From Altererythrobacter rubellus (GTDB lineage: Bacteria; Pseudomonadota; Alphaproteobacteria; Sphingomonadales; Sphingomonadaceae), in contig NZ_CP127221.1 of NCBI RefSeq assembly GCF_030284385.1, positions 434,001 through 498,000 on the forward strand: a stretch of DNA of 64,000 nucleotides, given 5' to 3'. A program made the position numbers and the translations under genes. Positions within the stretch are counted from its first letter, which is position 1; every line of letters begins with the position of its first letter. Of this stretch, positions 7,307 to 15,734 are shown in pieces. A model generated the notes under the pieces. It worked only from the letters and a program-made list of their open reading frames with translations. It was not told where the DNA came from and did not search any database.

Positions 7307-8343
7307 CTGAACTTATAACGCCTCTCATACTCTCTGGGGGTGCGGACACGCGCCTGTGGCCCCTCTCAACGCCAGAGCGACCCAAGCAATTCCTCAATCT
7401 TCACGGCGAAGGCACGATGATCGCTCAGACGATCCAGCGCGTTAACGATGAGAGCATGTTCACCTCGCCGATTGTGCTTGGCACTGCCTCGCACGAGGCC
7501 CACTTAAGGACAGCCATCTCTGAGGCTGGCGAAAAAACTGCCTCGATTATTTTAGAGCCCTGCGCGCGCAATACCGCGCCTGCCATTGCCTTAGGCGCCT
7601 TTTATGCAGGGGAAGATGCGCTTCTTCTCGTAATGCCAAGCGACCATGTCATCCGAGATAATGACGCCTTTCTTGCAGCCTTAAAGCGCGCACTGCCAGT
7701 GGCGATAAGCGGGCACTTGGTCACCTTCGGCATTGAGCCAACAGGCCCTGACACAGGCTTTGGCTACATTCGCGCAGGCGAAGCATTAGGCAGCGCACCT
7801 GGCGCATTTGATGTAGAGGCCTTTATTGAAAAGCCCGACGATGCGCGCGCCCGCGCTATGCTTAACGAGGGCGGGCATTGCTGGAATGCCGGCATCTTCC
7901 TTTTTAAGTCTGGCGTCTTTTTGGAGGAGCTTGAGCGGCATCAGCCGCAAGTTTTTGCCGCCGCAAAGGCCGCCATTGAGCGCGCCTCATCTTGGCGCAA
8001 CATTACCTCGCCTCAGGCTGAAAAATTCGAAACCTCACCCTCCATTTCTGTCGACTACGCCGTCATGGAATTATCAGACAAGGTTGCTGTCGTGCCGATG
8101 TCTTGCGGCTGGTCTGATCTTGGCAGCTGGGATGCCCTGGCTGAGATTGGCGAGAAGGACGAGGCTGGCAATGTTATTGTTGGCGAAGTGCGCGTGAAGG
8201 ATGGCTTTGGTAATCTCATTAAGACAACCGGTCCGCGCGTGAGCACCATTGGCATGCGCGATACGATTGCAGTTGTATCAGATGAGGAAGTTTTGATTAT
8301 GCCTCGCGGCTCCTCGCAGCGTGTGAGGCATTTTGCCTCGTGA
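7303..8343 (+). CDS. manC: Mannose-1-phosphate guanylyltransferase (GDP-mannose pyrophosphorylase)
   Basis: Makes GDP-mannose from GTP and mannose-1-phosphate. 346 residues cover only the nucleotidyltransferase domain, without the C-terminal isomerase domain of bifunctional AlgA/ManC proteins, so the isomerase must lie elsewhere. Seen: LILSGGADTRLWPLSTPERP, RPKQFL, EPCARNTAPAIALGA, VMPSDHVI, GYIRAG, FIEKPD, CWNAGIFLFKS. The N-terminal signature is normally GGxGTRLWP; here the Gly before Thr-Arg is Asp (codon GAC, one base from GGC). It starts with GTG overlapping the MarR stop. Its end coincides with the acyltransferase fragment that begins the next region. Confidence 0.88.
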   Translation: MTELITPLILSGGADTRLWPLSTPERPKQFLNLHGEGTMIAQTIQRVNDESMFTSPIVLGTASHEAHLRTAISEAGEKTASIILEPCARNTAPAIALGAFYAGEDALLLVMPSDHVIRDNDAFLAALKRALPVAISGHLVTFGIEPTGPDTGFGYIRAGEALGSAPGAFDVEAFIEKPDDARARAMLNEGGHCWNAGIFLFKSGVFLEELERHQPQVFAAAKAAIERASSWRNITSPQAEKFETSPSISVDYAVMELSDKVAVVPMSCGWSDLGSWDALAEIGEKDEAGNVIVGEVRVKDGFGNLIKTTGPRVSTIGMRDTIAVVSDEEVLIMPRGSSQRVRHFAS

Positions 8344-8555
8344 TGCGCGGTGTTGGATATCCGATAGTTGGGGATATCAGCTACTCTCTTTACTTAACAC
8401 ATTGGATAGCAAACGATGTCACACGGCTTTTGCAATTGCCACAGCTTGTACAGTGGGGCGCGTACATCGGAACAGCTATAACCGGTGCTTACATCAGCTA
8501 CAGACTGTTTGAACTGCCGGTGCGGGACAGATTGCGCGCCAAGACTAAGCCCTAA
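8340..8555 (+). pseudogene. Acyltransferase-3 family (OafA-like) C-terminal fragment
   Basis: 71 codons that match only the last membrane segments of acyltransferase-3 proteins, which O-acylate surface sugars: VGDISYSLYLTHWIANDV, two hydrophobic helices, then SYRLFELPVRDRLR. Members of the family normally have 350 or more residues and ten membrane helices, and the catalytic N-terminal His-Arg part is absent. The open frame happens to start with GTG over the manC stop, which is a joining artefact rather than evidence of a gene. The fragment marks the left junction of the O-antigen cassette. Confidence 0.75.
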
Positions 8556-8647
8556 CCTTGGTTGATCTTTGACGAGCGAGCCCATTACTGATTTCGGTCT
8601 GGGTAGATCGGGCCTGTGCCTGCACCTCGGGACGATATGGAACTTTT

Positions 8648-9952
8648 ATGCACAATCGATTGATTGATCTGATCAAGGCCAAAAAAGCTGTAGTTGGTAT
8701 TGTTGGTCTCGGCTATGTGGGGCTGCCGCTTGTCCTGCGCTTCCATGAAGTAGGTTTTCGCGTCGTCGGGTTTGATATCGATACGCGGAAGGTCGCGATG
8801 CTCAACGCCGGGCGGAGCATGATCGAGCATATTCCAAGTGATGGTCTCGCGCGCGCCTGCGCTGGTGGTTTTGAAGCGACCGATGATTTTGCGCGTGCGA
8901 GAGAGGTGGACATCCTGATTCTGTGCGTGCCGACGCCGCTAAACAAATTTCGGGAGCCCGACCTGAGCTATGTGATCAACACGGTGGAAAGCTTGATGCC
9001 CTATATTCGTGTCGGTCAGATGATGTCACTTGAAAGCACGACGTACCCCGGGACGACCACCGAGGAACTGGCAACGCGGATCTCTGCGCATGGCTTCACT
9101 GTGGGCGTAGATTATTTTCTCGTTTATTCACCCGAGCGGGAAGATCCGGGTAACCCCGGCTTCACCACTCGCACTATTCCCAAGGTGTGCGGCGGCGAGA
9201 CCCCGGCTTGCCTTGCTACCGGCGTCGCGCTCTATGGTGAGGTCATCGACCAAGTTGTGCCGGTCAGCTCGACGCAGGTCGCCGAACTCACCAAGCTACT
9301 CGAAAATATTCACCGCGCGGTAAACATCGGCCTCGTCAACGAGATGAAGGTCGTCGCTGACAAGATGGGGATCAACATTCGAGAGGTGATCGACGCGGCG
9401 GCGACGAAGCCCTTCGGGTTTGTGCCTTATTATCCGGGGCCGGGTCTCGGAGGTCATTGTATTCCAATCGACCCCTTTTACCTCACGTGGAAGGCGCGCG
9501 AGTATGGCGTGAGTACGCGCTTTATTGAGCTGGCAGGCGAAGTAAACAGCGCGATGCCGGACTATGTCGTCGACAAGATCAAAATTGCTCTGAACAACCG
9601 CTTTAAATCTGTGCGCGGGTCGAAGATCCTCGTCCTCGGAATTGCCTACAAACCAAATGTCGACGATGTTCGCGAGTCGCCCTCGGTATTCATCATGGAA
9701 CGGTTGCGTGATCTGGGCGCGGTCATCGACTACCACGACCCGCACGTCGCACGCTTCCCTAAAATGCGCGAGCATTTCTTCGATCTGGACAGTGTTGCCC
9801 TAAGCGCCGAAGCGCTCGCTTCGTATGATTGTGTGCTGGTTGCGACCAATCACCAACGTATCAATTTCGAGACCGTAAGGCAGCATGCGAAACTCATCGT
9901 TGATACGCGCGGCGTCTTTCGAGACAAAGCCGATCACATCGTCAACGCCTAA
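8648..9952 (+). CDS. wbpA: UDP-N-acetylglucosamine 6-dehydrogenase (WbpA family)
   Basis: Oxidises UDP-GlcNAc at C6 to UDP-N-acetylglucosaminuronate using two NAD. 434 residues: Rossmann motif [20 protein letters not shown], conserved [11 protein letters not shown], catalytic Cys in [20 protein letters not shown], and C-terminal domain [20 protein letters not shown]. The length and motifs fit WbpA rather than UDP-glucose dehydrogenase. It is the first intact gene of the O-antigen cassette and is followed 16 bases later by a wbpD-like acetyltransferase, but the wbpB and wbpE steps are not in this window. No strong ribosome-binding site is visible before ATG 8648. Confidence 0.9.
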   Translation: MHNRLIDLIKAKKAVVGIVGLGYVGLPLVLRFHEVGFRVVGFDIDTRKVAMLNAGRSMIEHIPSDGLARACAGGFEATDDFARAREVDILILCVPTPLNKFREPDLSYVINTVESLMPYIRVGQMMSLESTTYPGTTTEELATRISAHGFTVGVDYFLVYSPEREDPGNPGFTTRTIPKVCGGETPACLATGVALYGEVIDQVVPVSSTQVAELTKLLENIHRAVNIGLVNEMKVVADKMGINIREVIDAAATKPFGFVPYYPGPGLGGHCIPIDPFYLTWKAREYGVSTRFIELAGEVNSAMPDYVVDKIKIALNNRFKSVRGSKILVLGIAYKPNVDDVRESPSVFIMERLRDLGAVIDYHDPHVARFPKMREHFFDLDSVALSAEALASYDCVLVATNHQRINFETVRQHAKLIVDTRGVFRDKADHIVNA

Positions 9953-9968
9953 AAGTTGAGGTTCGAAT

Positions 9969-10637
9969 TTGACCATCCAAATCCATCCAAGCAGTGTCGT
10001 CGACGAAGGCGCCATCATCGGCGACTTCACGAAAATCTGGCATTTCTGCCATGTCGAGCCGGGTGCGGCGATCGGCGAGAACAATAATCTCGGCCAGAAT
10101 GTCTATATAGGTAACGATGCCGTTGTCGGAAACGGTTGCCGAATCGGCAATTCGGTGTCGGTCTTCGCTAACATCATCCTCGAGGATTTCGTTTTCTGTG
10201 CCCCCTTCATGGTGTTTACCCATATCTATTACCCCCGCGCTGGGATCACTAGGCGCGATGTGTTCACGAAAACCTATGTGCGCACCGGCGCGACGATCGG
10301 CGCGAATGCGACGGTGGTGCCGGGCGTCGACATTGGCCGGGGGGCGTTCATAGCGGCTGGCGCAGTGGTAACGACCGATTGCCGCGAATGGGCGCTGATG
10401 GTCGGTTCGCCCGCTCGTCAAGTCGGCTGGGTGTCAGCCTATGGCGATAAAATCCCGCTGCCGCTGGAGGGCGAGGGCGAGTGGCACTGTGAGGCAACGG
10501 GCGACCGCTATCGCTTGGAGGGCAAAACGATGCACCGCGAAGCTGGTGAGGTCGACATATTGGCCTATGTTCCCGGCCGGCCACTTGAGCGAATTTTGGC
10601 TGCACGCGACGGGCAGAAGCTCGTCGCCGGAGGATGA
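9969..10637 (+). CDS. WbpD-like sugar N-acetyltransferase (left-handed beta-helix)
   Basis: 222 residues of hexapeptide repeats (about 5-145): VDEGAIIGDFTKIWHFCHVE, GAAIGENNNLGQNVYIGNDA, VVGNGCRIGNSVSV, TIGANATVVPGVDIGRGAFI. Then GSPARQVGWVSAYG and a short C-terminal module (CEATGDRYRLEG) as in WbpD/WlbB, which acetylate the 3-amino group of a UDP-GlcNAc3N uronate. The start is TTG 9969, supported by GAGG seven bases upstream and by the first repeat starting at once. Next to wbpA this points to a diacetamido-uronic acid, yet the oxidase (wbpB) and aminotransferase (wbpE) are missing here. It overlaps legB by 4 bp. Confidence 0.82.
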   Translation: MTIQIHPSSVVDEGAIIGDFTKIWHFCHVEPGAAIGENNNLGQNVYIGNDAVVGNGCRIGNSVSVFANIILEDFVFCAPFMVFTHIYYPRAGITRRDVFTKTYVRTGATIGANATVVPGVDIGRGAFIAAGAVVTTDCREWALMVGSPARQVGWVSAYGDKIPLPLEGEGEWHCEATGDRYRLEGKTMHREAGEVDILAYVPGRPLERILAARDGQKLVAGG

Positions 10638-11653
10638 CCGGAATGGACCTTTCCAAGAAGAAAATCCTGGTTACCGGTGCCGATGGCTTCATCGGGTCGC
10701 ATCTGGTCGAGCATCTGGTCGCGCAGGGATTCGATGTCCGCGCATTTGTCCTCTACAACAGTTTCAACACCTGGGGCTGGCTAGATCATGCCTCGCCGGA
10801 AGTGCGCCGGTCAATCGAGGTAATCGCCGGTGACATCCGCGATCCCTATGGCGTGAAGGCGGCGATGCGCGGCTGCGACGTCGTGCTACACCTCGCGGCG
10901 CTTATCGCTATCCCCTACAGCTATCATTCGCCCGACACCTATGTGGACACCAACGTCAAAGGCACGCTGAACATCGTTCAGGCCGCGCGAGAGCTGGGCA
11001 TTGAGCGCGTGGTGCACACTTCGACTAGCGAAGTCTATGGTACGGCGCTTTTCGTGCCCATCACGGAAGATCATCCGCTGCAGGGCCAGTCGCCTTATTC
11101 GGCAAGCAAGATCGGTGCCGATCAGATTGCGCTGAGCTTCTTCAGTTCGTTTGAGACGCCGGTTACGGTAATCCGTCCGTTCAATACCTACGGCCCCCGG
11201 CAGTCGGCGCGCGCGGTCATACCAACGATCATCACCCAGATCGCCTCGGGGATGCGCGAGATCAAGTTGGGTGCAACGCACCCGACGCGCGACTTCAATT
11301 TCGTGAAGGACACGGTGCGCGGCTTCGTGAGCGTTGCGGAGAGCGATGCGGCGGTCGGGCAGATTGTCAATGTCGCGAGCAATTTCGAGATTTCCATCGC
11401 CGACACTGCGGTGTTAATTGCTGAAGCGATGAGCGCTGACGTCGAGTTCGTTTGCGATGCCGAACGATTGCGCCCTGAAGCGAGCGAAGTTGAACGGCTG
11501 TTTGGATCATACTCTAAGGCACTTAAGCTGACGGGTTGGCAGCCCGAATACGGCGGGGGCGAAGGCTTTCGTCGCGGCCTAAGCGAGACCGCCGAATGGT
11601 TCACCAATCCTGCCAACCTCGCCATGTACAAGGCCGGACAGTACAATATCTGA
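10634..11653 (+). CDS. legB: Nucleotide-GlcNAc 4,6-dehydratase of legionaminic acid synthesis
   Basis: First committed step of legionaminic acid (Leg) synthesis: 4,6-dehydration of an NDP-GlcNAc. 339 residues of extended short-chain dehydrogenase type: KKKILVTGADGFIGSHLVEH nucleotide motif, HLAALIAIPYSYHSPDTYVD, TSTSEVYGTA, YSASKIGADQ (Tyr-x3-Lys), VIRPFNTYGPRQSARAVIPT, and the long C-terminal QYNI tail typical of LegB. Start ATG 10634 overlaps the acetyltransferase stop; ATG 10643 is an alternative. The Leg aminotransferase gene begins 2 bases after its stop. Confidence 0.9.
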   Translation: MTGMDLSKKKILVTGADGFIGSHLVEHLVAQGFDVRAFVLYNSFNTWGWLDHASPEVRRSIEVIAGDIRDPYGVKAAMRGCDVVLHLAALIAIPYSYHSPDTYVDTNVKGTLNIVQAARELGIERVVHTSTSEVYGTALFVPITEDHPLQGQSPYSASKIGADQIALSFFSSFETPVTVIRPFNTYGPRQSARAVIPTIITQIASGMREIKLGATHPTRDFNFVKDTVRGFVSVAESDAAVGQIVNVASNFEISIADTAVLIAEAMSADVEFVCDAERLRPEASEVERLFGSYSKALKLTGWQPEYGGGEGFRRGLSETAEWFTNPANLAMYKAGQYNI

Positions 11654-11654
11654 G

Positions 11655-12854
11655 ATGGTCGCGATCTCCAACGAAACTCGAGCAGCCGCAGGCATAGGGG
11701 CCCAGCTCGTCACCGCTGTCGAAAGCGTTATCGGCCCAGCGCCCAATTTTGTCGCGTTGCACGAACCTGAATTCGCAGGGCGTGAGTGGGAATATGTCAA
11801 GGATTGCATTGACACTGGTTGGGTGTCGTCGGTCGGCAGCTATGTCGATCGGATCGAGATGATGCTCGAGGAGTTGATGCAAGCTAAGGCTGTTGCATGC
11901 GTCAACGGCACCGCCGCGCTTCACATCTGCTATACGCTTGCGGGCATCGCCGCAGGTGACGAGGTGCTGGTACCCAGCCTGACCTTCGTCGCGACGGTGA
12001 ATCCGATCCATTACATCGGCGCGATCCCGCATTTCGTCGACAGTAGCCCGGTGACGCTTGGCGTCGATGCCGGCGCACTCAAGGCCTATCTCGACGAGAT
12101 CGCCGAGCTTCGCGGCGACCGCTGCTTCAATCGCGCCACCAACCGGCCGATCTCAGCGCTGGTCGTCACGCATATCTTCGGCCACGCCGCCGATATGGAC
12201 GCGCTGGTTGAGGTTGCCGGCCGCTGGAATATTGTCGTCGTCGAAGATGCTGCCGAGGCGCTCGGCACCAGCTACAAAGGGCGGCCTGCAGGCTCGATCG
12301 GGAAGATCGCGGCGCTGAGCTTCAACGGCAACAAGATCGTTACAACGGGCGGCGGCGGCGCGATCGTGACTACAGATCAGGTACTGGCACAGCGCGCGAA
12401 GCATCTGACGACCACAGCGAAGCTGCCGCACCGCTGGCGTTTCGACCACGACGAGGTCGCGTATAATTACCGCATGCCCAACCTTAACGCGGCGCTCGGC
12501 TGCGCCCAGCTCGAACGGCTGGGCGATGCGATCGCGCGGAAGGCGCGGCTTGCCGAGGCTTATCGCGCCGCGATCGCGCCGATCGAAGGCGTATCGTTCG
12601 TCGATGCGCCCGACTTCAGCCAGAGCAATCACTGGCTGAATGCACTGACGCTCGACGGCGCTACTTTGGAGGATCGCGATGTCGTCCTCGGCCTGCTCAA
12701 CGACGCCAACTATATGAGCCGCCCGATCTGGACGCTTTGCCACCGGTTGCCAATGAACGCGAGCTCCCCTTCTGCGCCGCTGCCTTTGGCGACGCGGTTG
12801 GAGTGCGAAGTCATCAACATCCCAAGCTCGGCTCAGCTGTCGGTCCTGCCATGA
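11655..12854 (+). CDS. legC: PLP-dependent LegC-type aminotransferase
   Basis: Transfers an amino group to C4 of the 4-keto sugar made by LegB. 399 residues of the DegT/DnrJ/EryC1 fold: FVALHEPEFAGREWEYVKDC, DTGWVSSVGSYVDRIE, VNGTAALHI, PSLTFVATVNPIHYIGAIP, VVVEDAAEALGTSYKGRPAG, PLP lysine in LSFNGNKIVTTGGGGAI, NYRMPNLNAALGCAQLERL. The C-terminal INIPSSAQL replaces the usual NLPSS. It overlaps legG by 4 bp (ATGA), which couples translation. Confidence 0.92.
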   Translation: MVAISNETRAAAGIGAQLVTAVESVIGPAPNFVALHEPEFAGREWEYVKDCIDTGWVSSVGSYVDRIEMMLEELMQAKAVACVNGTAALHICYTLAGIAAGDEVLVPSLTFVATVNPIHYIGAIPHFVDSSPVTLGVDAGALKAYLDEIAELRGDRCFNRATNRPISALVVTHIFGHAADMDALVEVAGRWNIVVVEDAAEALGTSYKGRPAGSIGKIAALSFNGNKIVTTGGGGAIVTTDQVLAQRAKHLTTTAKLPHRWRFDHDEVAYNYRMPNLNAALGCAQLERLGDAIARKARLAEAYRAAIAPIEGVSFVDAPDFSQSNHWLNALTLDGATLEDRDVVLGLLNDANYMSRPIWTLCHRLPMNASSPSAPLPLATRLECEVINIPSSAQLSVLP

Positions 12855-14023
12855 CCCGGCTGAAAATTACCGCCGTCACCGGAAGCCGTGCCGATTTCGG
12901 CATCATGCGGTGGCTGCTTCAGGATATTGCAAACGATGCCGATCTGGAGCTGACGCTCATCGTTACGGGGACACATCTCGAGGTGGCGCATGGAAATACG
13001 GTCGACGAGATCGTGGCTAGTGGCCTGCCGATCGCAGCGCGCGTGCCGATCGCGCTGACCGACGACAGCCCGCGCGGGATCGCGCAGTCGATGGCCCTAG
13101 CGCTGACCGGCATTGCCAATGCGCTCGCAACGCTAAGGTCGGACCTTGTGCTGTTGCTCGGTGACCGATTCGAGATTATGGCGGCAGCCGAGGCGGCGAT
13201 GCTGTGCCGCATCCCGATCGCGCACATCGCCGGCGGCGACGTATCCGAAGGCGCGATAGATGACGTCATCCGCCATGCGATCACAAAGATGGCGCACCTG
13301 CATTTTGTCACCAACAAAGAGTCGGCGGCGAGGGTGCGGCAGATGGGGGAGGAAGACGCCCGGATCTTCGTGACGGGGTCGCCCGCGCTCGATCATTTGC
13401 GACGCAGCCCGCTGGTACCGCGTGACGAGCTGGAGGTGCTACTCGATGCGCGGCTAGGGCAGCGTAATATACTTGCGACCTTTCATCCCGAGACGCTCGC
13501 CGATGATTTCGGGCTGACGCAGCTGGACGAAATGCTCGCGGCAATTGATGCGGTGTACGCCGTAGGCGACGCAATTTGGTTCACCAAGTCAAACGCCGAC
13601 AGCGGCGGGGTCGAGATCAATCGCCGGGTCGAACAATGGTCGGCGGATCGCGATTGGGTGCGCGTCTATCCCTCACTCGGCCATACCAATTATGTGGCGC
13701 TTCTGGGGCTCGCCGATGTCGTACTCGGGAATTCGTCGAGCGGTCTATACGAGGCTCCTGCGGTCGGGACGGCGACGGTCAATATCGGCGGTCGACAGGG
13801 CGGGCGGCTGACCGCCAATTCGGTCTTCAACGCTGCGCCCGAGCGCACCGCTATCGTAGATGCCATCAGTCAAGCGCTCGCCTTTGACCGGGCGAGCGCG
13901 CGCAGCCCTTATGGGGACGGCCATGCGTCGGAGAAGATCATCACCGCGATCAAGGCCGCGCCACCGCGCGCGGAGTTGCTTCACAAGCGCTTCACGCCAT
14001 TGTGTGTCTCGGGAAGCCTATGA
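12851..14023 (+). CDS. legG: Hydrolysing UDP/GDP-sugar 2-epimerase (NeuC/LegG type)
   Basis: Releases the nucleotide and inverts C2 to give the free 2,4-diacetamido hexose used by LegI. Start ATG 12851 fixes a 390-residue protein beginning with MTRLKITAVTGSRADFGIMR, exactly the NeuC/LegG N-terminus; the longer frame from 12737 lies inside legC and is rejected. Motifs: VLLLGDRFEIMAAAEAAMLC, RIPIAHIAGGDVSEGAIDD, THxxE region ATFHPETLAD, LGHTNYVALLGLADVVLGNS, SSSGLYEAPAVGTATVNIGG, RQGGR. Overlaps of 4 bp on both sides. Confidence 0.93.
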   Translation: MTRLKITAVTGSRADFGIMRWLLQDIANDADLELTLIVTGTHLEVAHGNTVDEIVASGLPIAARVPIALTDDSPRGIAQSMALALTGIANALATLRSDLVLLLGDRFEIMAAAEAAMLCRIPIAHIAGGDVSEGAIDDVIRHAITKMAHLHFVTNKESAARVRQMGEEDARIFVTGSPALDHLRRSPLVPRDELEVLLDARLGQRNILATFHPETLADDFGLTQLDEMLAAIDAVYAVGDAIWFTKSNADSGGVEINRRVEQWSADRDWVRVYPSLGHTNYVALLGLADVVLGNSSSGLYEAPAVGTATVNIGGRQGGRLTANSVFNAAPERTAIVDAISQALAFDRASARSPYGDGHASEKIITAIKAAPPRAELLHKRFTPLCVSGSL

Positions 14024-15090
14024 AGCCGACAATCATCATCGCAGAAGCCGGCGTAAATCATAACGGATCGCTCGATCTGGCGCTGAAGCTGGTCGACGTT
14101 GCCGCCGATGCGGGCGCCGACATCGTCAAGTTCCAGACCTTCGACGCAAAGGCGCTGGTGACCGCGGGCGCGATGCGCGCGCAATATCAGGTCGACAATA
14201 TAGGCGAGGACGGATCGCAGCTCGAAATGCTGCAGGCGCTAAGCCTCGACGAGGCGAGCCACGTTGCGATCGCCGACCATTGTCAGGCGCGCAATATCGC
14301 CTTCATGTCGACGGCGTTCGATTTCTGGAGCTTTGAATTTCTGAAGCGTTTCGACATGCCATATATAAAGATCCCGTCGGGCGACCTGACCTTTGGCCCG
14401 ATGCTGCGGGCGGCGGGTGAAAGTGGGCGGCGCGTGATCCTGTCGACCGGCATGGGCAATCTGGACGAGATACACGACGCGCTGGCGGTGCTCGCCTATG
14501 GCCGGTTGAACCCAGGGCAGCCCGCCAATCTGGCGGCGATGCGCGAGCATTTGGCCAGCAATGCGGCAAGGGCAGCGCTCCGCGACTTCGTCACTGTGTT
14601 GCACTGCGTGACACAGTATCCCTGCCCTGCCGCCTATGCCAACCTTGCGGCGATGGAGACCATCCGCGACACATTCGAACTACCGGTAGGCTATTCGGAC
14701 CATACGCTGGGGATCGCGGTACCGATCGCCGCGGTCGCCCGGGGGGCGTGCATGATCGAGAAGCATGTAACGCTCGACCGGACGATGGCTGGTCCCGATC
14801 ATGCGGCTTCGCTCGAACCGGACCAGTTCGCGGAGATGGTCGCAGCGATCCACGACGTCGAGGTGGCGATCGGCGACGGGTTGAAATTGGCTAATCCAGT
14901 CGAGATCCACAATATCGCCGTCGCGCGGCGCAGCCTAGTTGCGGCGCGCCCGATCCGTGTGGGCGAGCCGCTCGTGGCCGATATGCTGACCGCCAAGCGC
15001 CCCGGAACCGGCCTGTCGCCGATGCAATATTGGGACGTGCAGGGCCAGCCGGCGCACCGCAATTATGCGATCGACGAGATGATCGAATGA
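14020..15090 (+). CDS. legI: N,N'-diacetyllegionaminate synthase (NeuB family)
   Basis: Condenses the LegG product with phosphoenolpyruvate to form legionaminic acid. 356 residues from ATG 14020: NeuB barrel motifs IIIAEAGVNHNGSLDLALKL, DIVKFQTFDAKALV, FMSTAFDFWSFEFLKRF, IPSGDLTF, STGMGNLDEI, LHCVTQYPCPAAYANLAAM, VGYSDHTLGIAVPIAAVARG, IEKHVTLDRTMAGPDHAASL. The C-terminal SAF domain contains AVARRSLVAARPIRVGEPLV. The Leg rather than sialic acid assignment rests on the companion legB/legC genes. Overlaps of 4 bp join it to legG and legH. Confidence 0.92.
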   Translation: MKPTIIIAEAGVNHNGSLDLALKLVDVAADAGADIVKFQTFDAKALVTAGAMRAQYQVDNIGEDGSQLEMLQALSLDEASHVAIADHCQARNIAFMSTAFDFWSFEFLKRFDMPYIKIPSGDLTFGPMLRAAGESGRRVILSTGMGNLDEIHDALAVLAYGRLNPGQPANLAAMREHLASNAARAALRDFVTVLHCVTQYPCPAAYANLAAMETIRDTFELPVGYSDHTLGIAVPIAAVARGACMIEKHVTLDRTMAGPDHAASLEPDQFAEMVAAIHDVEVAIGDGLKLANPVEIHNIAVARRSLVAARPIRVGEPLVADMLTAKRPGTGLSPMQYWDVQGQPAHRNYAIDEMIE

Positions 15091-15734
15091 TGGGTCGGCC
15101 GCACTATCTTGTCATCGGTGCGGGCGGCCATGCGAGGGTTGTTGCCGATGCGCTCATTGCGGGCGGAGGTGAGGTGATCGCCTTCATCGACCGCGAGCCG
15201 GGCGCGGAGCTGCTCGGGCGCCCAGTGCTAAGCGAATCGCGCGATCTTGTGGAGTTCGACCGCGCGGCGATCCAGCTAGCGATCGGCGTCGGTGGAACGC
15301 GCGGCGGGGCGCCGGGCATCCTACGCGCGGGGCTGATCGAGCGCCTTTCGCGCGAGGGTTGGATGATTGCGGACGTGATCCATCCGGCGGCGGCGATATC
15401 GCCGAGTGCACGGTTGGGTGAAGGTGTCCAGGTATTGGCGCGCGCCGTGGTGCAGCCGAATGCGTTGATCGGCGACGGCACGATTGTAAATACTGCGGCG
15501 GTCGTTGAGCATGACGCGATCGTGGGCAGCCATTGCCACATCTCGATTGGCGCGATCCTGTCCGGCGGCGTCACCGTCGGCGCGAACAGTCATATCGGCG
15601 CGGGCGCGTGCATTCGCGAAGGCGTCACTATCGGGCGGGATGTCACCATTGGTATGGGAGCAGTCGTTCTTGGCGACTGTCCCGGCGGCTCGGTCTTTTT
15701 CGGAAATCCTGCACGCGAGGCCAATCGGACATGA
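15087..15734 (+). CDS. legH: NeuD/PglD-type acetyltransferase, probable LegH
   Basis: 215 residues: a small Rossmann-like N-terminus (HYLVIGAGGHARVVADALIA), a DREPGAELLGRPVLSE linker, then hexapeptide repeats of a trimeric left-handed beta-helix (ISPSARLGEGVQVLARAVVQ, NTAAVVEHDAIVGSHCHISI, GAILSGGVTVGANSHIGAGA). This is the PglD/NeuD fold, and in a Leg operon it is the expected C4-amino acetyltransferase (LegH). The order between legI and ptmE and the 4-bp overlaps at both ends support that role. An O-acetyltransferase acting on finished Leg is the alternative. Confidence 0.85.
   Translation: MMGRPHYLVIGAGGHARVVADALIAGGGEVIAFIDREPGAELLGRPVLSESRDLVEFDRAAIQLAIGVGGTRGGAPGILRAGLIERLSREGWMIADVIHPAAAISPSARLGEGVQVLARAVVQPNALIGDGTIVNTAAVVEHDAIVGSHCHISIGAILSGGVTVGANSHIGAGACIREGVTIGRDVTIGMGAVVLGDCPGGSVFFGNPAREANRT

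Noticed and set aside
10348-10692. Minus-strand frame over the wbpD-like gene
   Set aside because: Basic low-complexity antisense sequence opposite clear hexapeptide repeats.
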